Position numbers and translations under genes: made by a program
The notes under the pieces: model-generated
What the model saw: the letters and a program-made list of their open reading frames with translations, nothing else
What the model was told of the DNA's origin: nothing
The model's database searches: none
Part shown: positions 36,791 through 46,377 of the stretch, piece after piece
Numbering within the stretch: position 1 is the stretch's first letter
How the letters are laid out: the number at the start of each line of letters is the position of its first letter
DNA from: Deltaproteobacteria bacterium
Lineage (GTDB): Bacteria > Desulfobacterota > Binatia > UBA9968
DNA: 54,627 nt
NCBI GenBank assembly: GCA_016210115.1
Contig: JACQUW010000182.1
Location: 1 to 54,627, forward strand
Reading direction: 5' to 3'

Positions 36791-38092
36791 ATGGCAAAAC
36801 CAGCCCCAGCCGAGAAGACTAGTTATCAGGGCCAGATGCACCTGTTGCAAAAGGAAATTATGGGCCAGTATTTCGACCGTCTGACGCGCGCCGCCGAGAA
36901 AGGCGAGGGAAAGGCGGCCTATATGCTGATCAGCGGGAACCCTGTAGAACTCATGCTGGCTTTCGATCTGATCCCGGTCTATCCCGAGATCAACGCCCTG
37001 CAGTTGGCGGTCAAAAAGGCTGCTCTTCCGTACATCCAGAAGGCCGAGGAGTTGGGATATTCGATGGACAACTGCGCCTATGTTAAGGCGGATGTCGGCC
37101 TTTTTCTGGGAGACCGCAAGACCCCGTTCGCCACGATTCCGCCGCCTTCCCTCATTTTATGCAACTACGTCGGCTGCAATGTTTATCTGCAGTGGTTTGA
37201 GCACCTAGCCGAATATTCCGAAGGATCTCTCTATAATCTCGACATTCCGTTTATGAGAGACCCGTCAGGAAAGCCGAGCGCGGAGGACCTCGCCTACGTC
37301 GTGCGGCAGCTCGAAGAGGTCATAGAAATTTGCGAAAAGATCACGGGGAAAAAGCTGGATTATGCCAAGCTCAAGAGGATCGTCGATCTCTCGGGCCAAA
37401 CCGGCGAGTTGTGGTCCAAAATCAAGGCGCTTACCAAGAATGTTCCGTCTCCCTTCGATGCTTATTTCGACTCTGTCACGATGATGGCGCCTCTTTATTG
37501 CCTGCGCGGGACAGAAGACGGTCTCCGGTTCTTCGAAACCGCTTACCGCGAGATGCAAGAAAAAGTTGAGATGGGCTCCGGACCGTTGCCGGAGGAGCGT
37601 TTCCGCTTTGTCATCGAAGGCCCTCCTCCCTGGCCTTATCTCCGCACATTCCGGGATCTTTTTGCCAAATGGGGCGCCGTCGCCGTTGCTTCCACTTACT
37701 CTACCGTAGGCGGGCTATGGGAATTCGGATTCAAGCACGATTCGAATCGGCCTCTGGAATCCATTGCCGAACACATGCTGCAATGGAACCTGACCAACCG
37801 TAATTTTCTGCAGCGATACGACCAGATCCAGCGTTACGTTCAGGAATGGTCCGCTGACGCTCTCGTCATCCACTCTGTCAAAAGCTGTCGCTTGTTCTCC
37901 GCCGGTCAGGGTGATATGCGGGAGTATTTCACAAAAGAGCTGGGCATTCCCACCCTCCTGATCGAGTCGGACATCGAGGATCCCAGGTATTTTTCCGAAG
38001 CGCAAATAAAAAACAGAATCGACGCTTTTTTTGAGTCGCTGGAGCACAAGAAACTTGTGCGTGAAAGCACCACCACGGAGGTGAGAACATGA
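36791..38092 (+). CDS. bzdO: benzoyl-CoA reductase subunit, BzdO/BcrB-like
   Basis: A 433-residue HgdA/BcrB-family subunit with an excellent AGGAGG ahead of the ATG, nine bases after the previous stop. It reads [52 protein letters not shown], with Cys95, Cys124 and Cys129 (CNYVGC) as candidate cluster ligands, and a late [15 protein letters not shown] motif shared with BadE/BcrB. The length (about 430) fits BzdO and BcrB. It would pair with the BzdN-like subunit to bind benzoyl-CoA and an additional iron-sulfur cluster. Confidence 0.85.
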   Translation: MAKPAPAEKTSYQGQMHLLQKEIMGQYFDRLTRAAEKGEGKAAYMLISGNPVELMLAFDLIPVYPEINALQLAVKKAALPYIQKAEELGYSMDNCAYVKADVGLFLGDRKTPFATIPPPSLILCNYVGCNVYLQWFEHLAEYSEGSLYNLDIPFMRDPSGKPSAEDLAYVVRQLEEVIEICEKITGKKLDYAKLKRIVDLSGQTGELWSKIKALTKNVPSPFDAYFDSVTMMAPLYCLRGTEDGLRFFETAYREMQEKVEMGSGPLPEERFRFVIEGPPPWPYLRTFRDLFAKWGAVAVASTYSTVGGLWEFGFKHDSNRPLESIAEHMLQWNLTNRNFLQRYDQIQRYVQEWSADALVIHSVKSCRLFSAGQGDMREYFTKELGIPTLLIESDIEDPRYFSEAQIKNRIDAFFESLEHKKLVRESTTTEVRT

Positions 38093-38934
38093 TCTACGCT
38101 GCAGGCATCGACGTCGGCTCCACTCAAACCAAAGGCATCATTCTCAACGAGAGAAAGGAGATCATCGGAAGAGCGCTCACCGACACCGGCGCCAATGTTA
38201 CGCGCGCAGGAGACAGATGTTTCGCCGAGTTACTCGCCGCTTCAGGCGCGAAACGGGAAGAGGTCGCTTATGTCGTCGGCACCGGTTATGGACGATATAA
38301 AGTGACGGTGGGCGATGCCCAGATTACCGAAATCAGCTGTCACGCGCGGGGAGCCTCCTACCTGTTTCCCGGCACCCGTACAGTTATCGACATGGGTGGG
38401 CAGGACGCCAAGGGGATCAAAGTCGGCGAAGCGGGAGATGTCAAAGACTTTGTCATGAACGACAAATGCGCGGCGGGGACCGGCAGATTTTTGGCCAGCG
38501 CAGCGGAGGCTTTAATGCTTAGCCTGGACGACATCGGGGAGATATCTCTAAAGGCCAGAAACCCCGTGCGGCTCACGACAGTATGCACGGTGTTCGTGGA
38601 GTCTGACATTATGTCCTATCTGGCCCAGAACAAAAAAGTCGAAGACATCCTCGGCGGGGTCCACAGCGCCATCGCTGCCAGAACGATCTCGCTCGTGAGG
38701 CGCGTCGGGATCGAACCTGAAGTAACGTTTACCGGAGGCGTTTCGAAAAACACCGGCATGGTCCGGGCGCTCGAAGAAAAACTCGGCATGAAATTGAATG
38801 TGAGCCCCGACTCTCACTTCGTCGGCGCATTGGGAGCAAGCCTTTTTGCCCTAGAGCGCTCGCTGAAGGGAACCGGAGCAAACGCTCCTGCCTCCGAAGC
38901 CGCGGAAGCGCCATCAGCGGCTCTTAATCAGTGA
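38089..38934 (+). CDS. bzdP: benzoyl-CoA reductase ATPase subunit, BzdP-like
   Basis: A 281-residue ASKHA-fold ATPase (BcrA/BcrD/HgdC family), coupled to the previous gene by an ATGA overlap. [14 protein letters not shown] is the phosphate-1 loop, [12 protein letters not shown] phosphate-2 and [11 protein letters not shown] the adenosine motif. Cys127 (DKCAAGTG) and Cys166 ([12 protein letters not shown]) match the two cysteines with which the HgdC dimer holds one [4Fe-4S] cluster between monomers. ATP hydrolysis here pushes a low-potential electron into the substrate module. The length is that of BzdP, whereas Thauera BcrA is much longer, supporting the Azoarcus type. A short Ala/Ser-rich tail follows. 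Confidence 0.87.
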   Translation: MIYAAGIDVGSTQTKGIILNERKEIIGRALTDTGANVTRAGDRCFAELLAASGAKREEVAYVVGTGYGRYKVTVGDAQITEISCHARGASYLFPGTRTVIDMGGQDAKGIKVGEAGDVKDFVMNDKCAAGTGRFLASAAEALMLSLDDIGEISLKARNPVRLTTVCTVFVESDIMSYLAQNKKVEDILGGVHSAIAARTISLVRRVGIEPEVTFTGGVSKNTGMVRALEEKLGMKLNVSPDSHFVGALGASLFALERSLKGTGANAPASEAAEAPSAALNQ

Positions 38935-38957
38935 AATTGCTTCTTTAAGGAGGAACT

Positions 38958-39797
38958 ATGGTTTTTGTCGCGGGCATTGATATGGGCGCTAAGTCCACCA
39001 AGGCCGTGATTATGGACGGCGAGACAAAGATTCTCAGCAAAGTTGCGGTACGAACCCGGCCCGACTTCCCGGCTGTCGCCAGAGAGGCTCTGGACTTGGC
39101 ATTGAAGGAGGCGGGCGTTCAGGAGCGGGAGATCGGTTACATCGCCACGACAGGATTCGGCAGGTACAATGTGCCATTCCGCGACATCCAGATTACCGAT
39201 ATTACCTGCGTGGCGCGGGGCGCTTTGTTTCTATTTCCCAAGACGCGATCCATCTTGGACATTGGCGCTCAGAGCACGCGGGCCATACGAGCATTTGAAA
39301 GCGGAAAAGTCCGAGAGTTTCGCACCAACGACAAGTGCGCGGCCGGGGCGGGCGGCTTTATCGAGCGGGCCGCGAAGTACCTCGAGGTGAGCATCGAACA
39401 GGTGGGCGATCTCTCTATTGAGGCAGTTAAACCTCAGACGATCAGCAGCGTCTGTGCGGTGCTGGCCGAGTCGGAGATTATCAATCACGTCTCAGGGGGA
39501 GAAACAGTCGAAAATATCTTGCGCGGCGTTCACAATTCCCTCGCTTCCAGAGCCATGGCGTTGATCAAGCGGGCAGGCCTGGAAGATGAGGTAACCTTCG
39601 TGGGCGGGGTTGCCCGGCAGCGGGGGATGGTCAAAGCTCTGGAAGAGGTTTTGAAGAGAAAAGTCAATGTTAGCGAGGAGCCTGAAATGGTTGGGGCGAT
39701 AGGGGCGGCCCTGCTGGCGTTGCGGCGGCTGGAAAAAATTCATCGGGAAGAGAGCGAGCTCACAACGAAAGAGGAAGCAAGGAGGGCGGCTTTATGA
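38958..39797 (+). CDS. bzdQ: benzoyl-CoA reductase ATPase subunit, BzdQ-like
   Basis: A second ASKHA ATPase, 279 residues, with AAGGAGG before the ATG. The phosphate loops read GIDMGAKSTKAVIM and ILDIGAQSTRAI; the latter has Ala-Gln-Ser where the partner has Gly-Gln-Asp, so the two subunits are not equivalent. Cys127 (DKCAAGAGG) and Cys166 (SSVCAVLAESEI) are again the bridging cluster ligands. It would form a heterodimer with the BzdP-like subunit. Its stop overlaps the start of the next SDR gene by four bases. Confidence 0.86.
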   Translation: MVFVAGIDMGAKSTKAVIMDGETKILSKVAVRTRPDFPAVAREALDLALKEAGVQEREIGYIATTGFGRYNVPFRDIQITDITCVARGALFLFPKTRSILDIGAQSTRAIRAFESGKVREFRTNDKCAAGAGGFIERAAKYLEVSIEQVGDLSIEAVKPQTISSVCAVLAESEIINHVSGGETVENILRGVHNSLASRAMALIKRAGLEDEVTFVGGVARQRGMVKALEEVLKRKVNVSEEPEMVGAIGAALLALRRLEKIHREESELTTKEEARRAAL

Positions 39798-40555
39798 AAC
39801 TTGCAGGTAAAGCAGCACTGGTCACAGGCGGTGGAAGAGGCATTGGGCGAGCTATCGCTTTGGCACTAGGGCGCGAAGGCGCGCGGACAGCCGTGGCGGA
39901 TCTCTTGAAGGACAACGCGGAGAGCGTCCGGGATGAGATCAAGGCATTACGGGTCGACGGACTGTCGTGCCAGGTGGATCTCACTAAGCGGGCCGAGGTC
40001 GAACGCATGGTCGAGGAGGTCTTGTCGCGCTTCGGTCAGATTGACATTCTCGTAAACTGTGCGGGCTGGGACAGGCTGGAACCTTTTCTGGAGAGCAGTG
40101 AGGAAACGTGGGAAAAAATCCTGGCCATAAACTTCAAGTCCGTTCTCTATACAGCGAAGGCCGTGCTCCCTCATATGGTCTCACGCGGATCGGGAAAGGT
40201 AATTAATATCAGCTCCGATGCCGGGCGGGCGGGATCGAGTTGGGAAGCCGTTTATTCAGGGTCTAAAGGCGCCGTGATCGCTTTTTCAAAGTCGCTTGCG
40301 CGGGAGATGGCAAGATACAAGATCAATGTGAACGTTGTCTGTCCCGGACTGACGGATACGCCGCTGCTTGAGGCAGTTCGCACTCAGTCTCCTCAGACGG
40401 AGAAGCTTATTGATGCAATCACTAAAGCCACCCCGTTTCGACGCGTAGCCAAACCTGAGGAGATAGCGGAGGCGGTGCTCTTTTTTGCGTCGCCAAGCTC
40501 AGATTTCATAACCGGACAGACACTGAGCGTGAGCGGCGGGCTGACGATGGCGTAA
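39794..40555 (+). CDS. SDR dehydrogenase, BadH-like (2-hydroxycyclohexanecarboxyl-CoA dehydrogenase-like)
   Basis: A 253-residue classical short-chain dehydrogenase: cofactor loop TGGGRGIG, then VNCAGWDRLEPF, catalytic SSDAGRAGSSWEAVYSGSKGAVIAFSKSLARE (Ser-Tyr-Lys) and VNVVCPGLTDTPLL, ending LSVSGGLTM. The AGWD, SDA.R.GSS.EAVY and LSVSGGLTM stretches match what I recall of Rhodopseudomonas BadH, which oxidises 2-hydroxycyclohexanecarboxyl-CoA with NAD. It is translationally coupled (ATGA) to bzdQ. A role in oxidising the hydroxylated product of ring reduction is inferred. Confidence 0.78.
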   Translation: MKLAGKAALVTGGGRGIGRAIALALGREGARTAVADLLKDNAESVRDEIKALRVDGLSCQVDLTKRAEVERMVEEVLSRFGQIDILVNCAGWDRLEPFLESSEETWEKILAINFKSVLYTAKAVLPHMVSRGSGKVINISSDAGRAGSSWEAVYSGSKGAVIAFSKSLAREMARYKINVNVVCPGLTDTPLLEAVRTQSPQTEKLIDAITKATPFRRVAKPEEIAEAVLFFASPSSDFITGQTLSVSGGLTMA

Positions 40556-40807
40556 CTTTTTGTGAGGCTGAGACTGCATCGGTTCGACTATTTAATTGAA
40601 GTCTGATATAAGACGAGAGTTTTGTGCTCCAGCCTGGATAGCTGGACGCCTCGACCAGCAGGTGGAAGAGCTTGGCCTCGGAAACAGGCCAGGCTCAGGC
40701 TCTCCGAGACACCGCCGAGTTATTTCGGGTTTGACTTTCGATCGGACTGCAAAGCCCCTAGCCAGCCTGGTACCCAGGCTTTAGGAGAGGACTAAAGAAA
40801 GCCTACT
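40556..40807. other. intergenic gap inside the aromatic cluster
   Basis: A 252-base stretch without a convincing gene. Near its end (40764-40780) AGCCTGG, TAC, CCAGGCT can form a 7-bp hairpin, just before GGAGAGG and the ferredoxin-subunit gene. It may split the reductase transcript from the oxidoreductase transcript, or act as an attenuator; the sequence alone does not decide. Confidence 0.4.
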
Positions 40808-41449
40808 ATGAAGGATCAACAGCCCTACCTACTCAATTCGCCCAACAGATACAAAGAATATGTGGTGACCGGGCAATTGGTCGCCGCGCACGACAGGCCG
40901 GATGTTGCCGTTCTGGAAAATCGCGAGAAGGACAAAGATTCGGAGCAAAACTTTCTCTCGCCCCCGGAGGTTCTCACGATCGAAGAGGTGGCGTCTCGAT
41001 CGATTGAAGGAATCGACACGGCAAAGGTCCTGGGCGAAATGGCCGATATGGGACCCGAGGCCCGACTTTTTCTCCAACTCAGGGAAGGAAAAGCGATTCG
41101 GTACGAGATTTTTGACGACCCTCGGATCTGCCTGGACATACACCGGGGCGCGGTAATTGAAAATTTAAAAGAGAAACCCAAAGATGTCAGCGGGTGGCGC
41201 ACGAATGAGTTTTTCATCGATATCAAGGGATGTCTCGGTGACGAGTGTGGCCGGTGCGCGATCGTGTGCCCGGAAAACGCCATCCACTTGGTGGGGAAGG
41301 GCAAAGGAAGCTTTCACGAGATCGATCCGCTCGCGTGTAAAGGCTGCTTTATCTGCTGGGTAGAGTGCGTCCGAACCGCCGCCGATTGCATCCTGGTTGA
41401 TGGGAAGACGTTCGACCCAAAAATGCGGGCCAAACATTTCGGAGAATGA
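40808..41449 (+). CDS. ferredoxin-type subunit of 2-oxoacid:ferredoxin oxidoreductase
   Basis: A 213-residue protein whose C-terminal part carries two [4Fe-4S] motifs: CLGDECGRCAIVCP (residues about 141-154, four residues between the first two Cys) and CKGCFICWVEC (about 176-186). This resembles the delta (PorD) subunit of pyruvate:ferredoxin oxidoreductases. The first 130 residues are an extra domain I do not recognise, so the protein is about twice the length of a plain PorD. Its position before an alpha-gamma and a beta gene supports a delta role. It could also be the direct electron carrier to benzoyl-CoA reductase. Confidence 0.75.
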   Translation: MKDQQPYLLNSPNRYKEYVVTGQLVAAHDRPDVAVLENREKDKDSEQNFLSPPEVLTIEEVASRSIEGIDTAKVLGEMADMGPEARLFLQLREGKAIRYEIFDDPRICLDIHRGAVIENLKEKPKDVSGWRTNEFFIDIKGCLGDECGRCAIVCPENAIHLVGKGKGSFHEIDPLACKGCFICWVECVRTAADCILVDGKTFDPKMRAKHFGE

Positions 41450-41570
41450 GTTTCGAATGCTCGTGACGTTCAGGCCATCGAAACGCTTCGAAAAACTGAG
41501 ACGACTTAACCCCTGAGGCTGCCGCTACCCAAGGCTTCTTCAGGGTGACTAGATAAGGAGGTTTACAGAG

Positions 41571-43556
41571 GTGGCAGTTGTTTTGTCTGGTAACGCGGCA
41601 GCGGCCTGGGGATTCAGATTGTCGAGAGTCCAGTGCTACCCCTATTATCCAATCACCCCTTCGACCGCCTGTTCTCAGCAGATCTCACGTTGGGTCTACG
41701 ACGGAGTCATGGATGCGGTGACCATCAATGCCGAATCCGAGCACAGCGCGGCAAGCCAGATCATCGCCGCGGGCAAAAGTGTTCGGGCCGGAACAGCCAC
41801 CTCCTCCAAGGGCCTCCTCTACATGATCGAGGTGTTAGAAAACGCCGGCGGAGGAGGAATCCCTTGCGGGCTATTTCTTGGCAATCGCGCAACCGGCGCT
41901 CCCATTAATATCTGGGCTGACAACTCGGACGCCTATGCGATGCGCGATAGCGGCGTCATTCAGATTTTCGCCGCTGACGCGCAGGAAGCCCTCGACAATA
42001 TCATTCAGGGCTACCGCATAGCGGAGGACCTCAGGATAAGGCTGCCTTTCGCGGTTAATCTGAGGGGCTTTACCGGCACCCACGCTTACGAAGGGGTGGA
42101 GATCCCTGAAGCAAAACAGGCGGACCAGTACCTTCTCCCGTTCGCGCCCCTCTACCCTCTGTTTGCTCCTGAAAAGCCGGTGACTTATGGGGCGATGCTG
42201 TCGGCCCATCCTTATCGAAGACACAAGAGAAACCAGATGGCTGCCCTGGGCAACGCTACCGACACCGCCGTTAAAGCGGGAAAAGCCTTTGGGGAGATCT
42301 TCGGCCGTTCGTATGGACTCTTCGAATGGGTGGGAGATAAAAAGGCCGATCTCGTGATTGCGCTCCTTGGTGAGTCCTCCTCGCCGGGCGAAGTCGTCAC
42401 ACAGCATCTTCAAGGGAAAAACGGCATACCCGGGGTTGCTCTGCTGAAGATCCGTCTCTTCTCTCCATTCCCGGCAAAAGAGATTGCCCAGGCGCTTCAC
42501 GATGCCGGGACAAAAGCCGTTGTGGTATTTGAGGAAGGTCTTCACCACGGCGCCGTTTTCCCTCCATTGGCGCAGAGAATCGCAACCGCGATTCATCTCC
42601 ACATGGGCAAGCAGGGTCCGCGGGTCGCGAGCGTCATCGGCGGTTTGGGCGGCAGCGAGGTCCGCCAGGAGCATTTTCAGATCATGTTCAACCTCGCCGA
42701 CAACATCGCAGAGGGCAAACCTTACCGAACCGAGCCTTACTGGCTGGACATCGAGGAGGATCCGATCTTCATCGATCGCGAGGAGGCGGTCAATCCAAAG
42801 CTCAGGAAGAAATGGGGCGAGCTGTGGAGAAAGCAGAAGCGCAAAGAGAAATATTTCTCACCTATTCCCCCCGAGAGCCATGAGTTCCGAATCTACAGCC
42901 GGGCAGGACAGGGCGCTATCACCTCTGCGGTGGGCTTTACCGGAGCCGGGATAGAGTTTGGCCACCAGCTGTTGACCGTTCCCACATTCGGCTCTGAGCG
43001 CAGAGGGGCGATCATCACCACGGATACGTTGATGAATTTCCGCAAAGATCGAAGGATCCGCTCCTTCAGCCGCGCTTGGGACGTCGTCATCCTTTACGAT
43101 GATACGATTCTCTACTCTCCCGAGCATCAGGTTCTTGAAGGCCTCAAAGAAGGGGGGACGCTTCTAATCAACAGTTCCCATCTTGGCGTCCGAAAAATTC
43201 GTGAGATCCTGAGTGCCAGTGAAGACCGCGTGCGCATCTTTACCGTGCCGGCCGAAGAGATCTCACAAAGACTCGAACTCAGCCATTCCAATATGGCGAT
43301 GCTTGGAGCGCTGCACAAGGTTTACGATAGGGTGCCGTTTGATGGCGCTCTTCGTTATTACGAGAAGCATGTGCCGCGCCCGAGAGAGGCCAGTCTCGAA
43401 GCAATTCGGCAGGGTTATCTCGAAACCACGGATCAGGAGATACACAGGGCGAAGAAAGAGAGCCGCCTTTGTGTCAGCCAGGATTTTCTGGAGTGGCGTC
43501 CCGAGGATTATTCGCACGACACGTGGCCTTCCGCCCTGGAAGAGATTCAAATCTGA
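41571..43556 (+). CDS. 2-oxoacid:ferredoxin oxidoreductase, fused alpha-gamma subunit (POR type)
   Basis: Translation starts at GTG 41571, preceded by AAGGAGG. The 661-residue protein has an alpha domain (about 1-400: NAAAAWGFRLSRVQCYPYYPITPST, INAESEHSAASQIIAAG, GTATSSKGLLYM, then VVVFEEG) followed by a gamma domain from about residue 437 (FRIYSRAGQGAITSAVGFTGAGIEFG and VPTFGSERRGA). The order alpha then gamma is the reverse of the KorA-type protein encoded 1 kb downstream. With the beta and ferredoxin subunits it should oxidise a 2-oxoacid and CoA to acyl-CoA, CO2 and reduced ferredoxin. Substrate (pyruvate or other) is not certain. Confidence 0.85.
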   Translation: MAVVLSGNAAAAWGFRLSRVQCYPYYPITPSTACSQQISRWVYDGVMDAVTINAESEHSAASQIIAAGKSVRAGTATSSKGLLYMIEVLENAGGGGIPCGLFLGNRATGAPINIWADNSDAYAMRDSGVIQIFAADAQEALDNIIQGYRIAEDLRIRLPFAVNLRGFTGTHAYEGVEIPEAKQADQYLLPFAPLYPLFAPEKPVTYGAMLSAHPYRRHKRNQMAALGNATDTAVKAGKAFGEIFGRSYGLFEWVGDKKADLVIALLGESSSPGEVVTQHLQGKNGIPGVALLKIRLFSPFPAKEIAQALHDAGTKAVVVFEEGLHHGAVFPPLAQRIATAIHLHMGKQGPRVASVIGGLGGSEVRQEHFQIMFNLADNIAEGKPYRTEPYWLDIEEDPIFIDREEAVNPKLRKKWGELWRKQKRKEKYFSPIPPESHEFRIYSRAGQGAITSAVGFTGAGIEFGHQLLTVPTFGSERRGAIITTDTLMNFRKDRRIRSFSRAWDVVILYDDTILYSPEHQVLEGLKEGGTLLINSSHLGVRKIREILSASEDRVRIFTVPAEEISQRLELSHSNMAMLGALHKVYDRVPFDGALRYYEKHVPRPREASLEAIRQGYLETTDQEIHRAKKESRLCVSQDFLEWRPEDYSHDTWPSALEEIQI

Positions 43557-43568
43557 CGAGGAGCTGAC

Positions 43569-44618
43569 ATGTACAAGGTTCTTTTCAACCGCGAGATCGG
43601 TCCGAGTCCGCATAGCTTCCTCCTCCCCGACCCTGTTCGGGACGTTGGGGACTATGGCGCAATCCCCACGACCGGTCTCATCTCCGGGCATCAAGGTTGT
43701 GTCGGCTGCGGTATGGTCAGCGGCACAAACCAGGTCTTGCGCGCGCTCAAACTAACGGGGAAACATGTGGTGGCCAGCATAGGAACCGGCTGCAACGAGG
43801 TCATCACAACCCAAAATACCTCTTGCTGGGGAGCTGTCTCGGTGGATCACAATGATTTTCCCAATACAGCGGCGACCATGAGCGGTAACATCGCTGCGCT
43901 CCGGGCATTGGCTCAGGCGGGAAACGTATCACCGGACTCGACTATAAATGTCGGAATCGCGGGCGACGGTGGCACCTATGACATCGGACTCCAGGCCTTC
44001 CTCGCGTGGATTGCCCGCGGTGAAAACGGACTTTACGTCTGTCTCAATAATCAGGCATACATGAATACGGGAGTGCAGGGATCCGGGGCGACGCCTTTCG
44101 GCGCTAACACCTCAACCACCCCTTTCGGCAAGGCCATTCACGGCAACCAGAGAAGACCTCAATACCTTCTCGACCTGGCGCTGGCCGCCGGCGCGTCTTA
44201 TGTCGCCTCAGCCTGTCCTCTTATGCACCGTGACTTGATGATTAAAGCGCAAAAAGCCGCAGCGATCGAGGGTCCCTGCGTGCTCGAGCTCTATTCGGTA
44301 TGTCCGGAAGGCTGGAAGAGTGAAACCGATGTCTTCCATGAGATTACCGAGCTTGCGCTCGAAACCCGCTCCTGGATTCTATACGAGGCGGAGCGGGAGC
44401 GAAAAACGAACACGGTTCTTTTTACGCTGAATTATGCGCCCAAAAGGTTTTTGCCGGTCTCGGAATATCTCAAATTGCAGGAGCGGTTTTCGGGGATGAG
44501 GGAGTTTCCAGAGATGGTGCAACAGACACAAGAGATCATCGATGCCAGATGGTCGTTCTGGCAGCCTCTGATTGAAGCCAACGGACTAGAGTCGAAAGGG
44601 GAACTCCATGCATCCTGA
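43569..44618 (+). CDS. 2-oxoacid:ferredoxin oxidoreductase beta subunit (POR type)
   Basis: A 349-residue TPP-binding subunit, 12 bases after the alpha-gamma gene with GAGGAG upstream. GCVGCGM near residue 43, GTGCNEV and the later LYSVCPEGW supply Cys residues for a [4Fe-4S] cluster as in PorB; the TPP-magnesium motif is GDGGTYDIG near residue 132 followed by LNNQAYMNTGVQGSGATPFGA, the family signature. The stop overlaps the next gene by 11 bases, so both oxidoreductases are translated from one message. Confidence 0.87.
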   Translation: MYKVLFNREIGPSPHSFLLPDPVRDVGDYGAIPTTGLISGHQGCVGCGMVSGTNQVLRALKLTGKHVVASIGTGCNEVITTQNTSCWGAVSVDHNDFPNTAATMSGNIAALRALAQAGNVSPDSTINVGIAGDGGTYDIGLQAFLAWIARGENGLYVCLNNQAYMNTGVQGSGATPFGANTSTTPFGKAIHGNQRRPQYLLDLALAAGASYVASACPLMHRDLMIKAQKAAAIEGPCVLELYSVCPEGWKSETDVFHEITELALETRSWILYEAERERKTNTVLFTLNYAPKRFLPVSEYLKLQERFSGMREFPEMVQQTQEIIDARWSFWQPLIEANGLESKGELHAS

Positions 44619-46377
44619 TCTAACTTTAAGAATCGCCGGCGAGTCCGGCGAGGGGGTCATCACTATCGGCGAAACGCTGTGCAAGCTTGCGGCTCGAGAA
44701 GGCCTTCACCTGGTCACTTTCCGGACTTTTCCTGCCGAAATTAAAGGCGGGGCCTGCATGATCCAGCTCCGCTTGAGTGAAAAAAACATCTCTTACCATG
44801 GCGAAAAATTGGACCTGCTGGTCTGCCTCAACCAGGAAGCGCTTGACGAGAACATCACGGAACTCAAAGAGAATGGAGTCCTCGTTTGCGAGGCGGAATG
44901 CGACGTTCCCGAAGAAAACTCTCGCCTGACGGTTTACAAAGTGCCGTTCGAGCGCATCGCCGTGCGCGAGATCGGAAGCCGTATCAGCAAGAACATCGTT
45001 GTTCTCGGCACCCTCTGTCATCTCCTTGGCCTGCCCAAACTGACTATTGAAAAATTCCTGGCGGAGAAATTTGCCAAGAAAAGCAAAGCCGTCCTGGACC
45101 ACAACCTGGATGCTTTGCAAAGAGGACTGAATTTTGCCCAGCAGCACTTTACCGGTCATCGCTCCGTTCAAATGCCTTCGCCAAGCGGTCAGAGAAAGCT
45201 CCTCATGACCGGGAATGAGGCTATAGCTTTCGGGGCCGCGGCGGCGGGAGTGAAGTGCTTTTTCGGCTATCCGATCACCCCAGCCTCCGAAATCATGGAA
45301 TGGCTTGCGGTTCACCTGCCCCGCCTGGGGGGAAAGGTGCTCCAAACTGAGGACGAAATTTCCGCAATCTGCTGCGTCGCGGGAGCCTCCTGGGCGGGCG
45401 CCAGGAGCATGACCTCCACATCGGGCCCCGGGCTTTCGTTGATGTCCGAGACCATCGGCCTGCTCACGATGGCGGAAATCCCCGCGGTCATCATTGATTC
45501 GCAAAGGGGTGGCCCGAGTACCGGCATGCCCACTAAGACCGAACAATCGGACCTTTTTCTCGCCCTGTATGGATCCCATGGAGATTCACCCAGGGTGGTG
45601 ATGGCGCCAACTTCCGTAACGGAGTGCTTTCGGATGACCGGCGTGGCTTTTGATATTGCAGAAAAGTACCAGATCCCGGTCATTATGCTGGTGGATCAAG
45701 CGCTATCCGCGCGTCTCGAAACGGTTGAGCCTCATGTGGCTAGACGGACGCCGGCAGCTTCCCGGCTCCGCGCTGAACCCGAGTCCGGGGGTAAGTACGC
45801 TCGCTATAAACTTGGCGGATCGGTGATCTCTCCGGTGGCCCTTCCCGGAACCGAAGGCGGCGAACACATGGTCACCGGGATGGAGCACGATGAGCTCGGG
45901 AACTTTGCCTGTGACGAAGAGACCCATACGGCGATGACCGTAAAACGATTCCGCAAGCTGCCCGCAATCGAGAGCGATCCTTTAGCTCAGAACCTTTCAA
46001 CCCGGCTGGGAGATCCTCATGCGGAGATCGGAATCGTCACCTGGGGTTCCTCGGCGGGTCCGGTTGAGGAAGCGATAGGCCGGGCTAATGAGATGGGCAT
46101 CGCCGCTCAGGCCATTGTTCCCAAGATCCTCAACCCCCTGCCGCATCAGGAACTGCGAGAGTTCTTCGGAAACGTGAATCATGTCATCGTTCCGGAGCTT
46201 AATTTCGTGGGACAGTTCGCCGCGCTGCTCCGCTCCACTTATCGCGTTCCTACCATCAGCTTGACTAAGATAAAAGGGATTCCTCTGACGCCGGGAGAAA
46301 TCGTTCAAAAGATCGCCGAGGTCGCTGAAATTGCAACCGCAAGGAGTAAAAAGCGCTATGGAAGAGCTGCAGGATAA
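44608..46377 (+). CDS. korA: 2-oxoacid:ferredoxin oxidoreductase, fused gamma-alpha subunit (KorA type)
   Basis: A 589-residue protein with the gamma domain first (1 to about 185: LRIAGESGEGVITIGETLCKLAAREG, FPAEIKGGACMIQLRLS) and the alpha domain from about residue 199 (LLMTGNEAIAFGAAAAGVKCFFGYPITPASEIMEWLA, QTEDEISAICCVAGASWAGARSMTSTSGPGLSLM, QRGGPSTGMPTKTEQSDL). This is the KorA layout of the 2-oxoglutarate:ferredoxin oxidoreductase that supplies reduced ferredoxin to benzoyl-CoA reductase in Thauera. Together with the next gene it would be a complete second enzyme. Confidence 0.87.
   Translation: MHPDLTLRIAGESGEGVITIGETLCKLAAREGLHLVTFRTFPAEIKGGACMIQLRLSEKNISYHGEKLDLLVCLNQEALDENITELKENGVLVCEAECDVPEENSRLTVYKVPFERIAVREIGSRISKNIVVLGTLCHLLGLPKLTIEKFLAEKFAKKSKAVLDHNLDALQRGLNFAQQHFTGHRSVQMPSPSGQRKLLMTGNEAIAFGAAAAGVKCFFGYPITPASEIMEWLAVHLPRLGGKVLQTEDEISAICCVAGASWAGARSMTSTSGPGLSLMSETIGLLTMAEIPAVIIDSQRGGPSTGMPTKTEQSDLFLALYGSHGDSPRVVMAPTSVTECFRMTGVAFDIAEKYQIPVIMLVDQALSARLETVEPHVARRTPAASRLRAEPESGGKYARYKLGGSVISPVALPGTEGGEHMVTGMEHDELGNFACDEETHTAMTVKRFRKLPAIESDPLAQNLSTRLGDPHAEIGIVTWGSSAGPVEEAIGRANEMGIAAQAIVPKILNPLPHQELREFFGNVNHVIVPELNFVGQFAALLRSTYRVPTISLTKIKGIPLTPGEIVQKIAEVAEIATARSKKRYGRAAG

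Noticed and set aside
44626..45579. A 317-codon open frame on the minus strand opposite korA
   Set aside because: It is the antisense shadow of a well-conserved gene, has no family features, and similar long antisense frames occur opposite other GC-rich genes here (for example 41871-42674).
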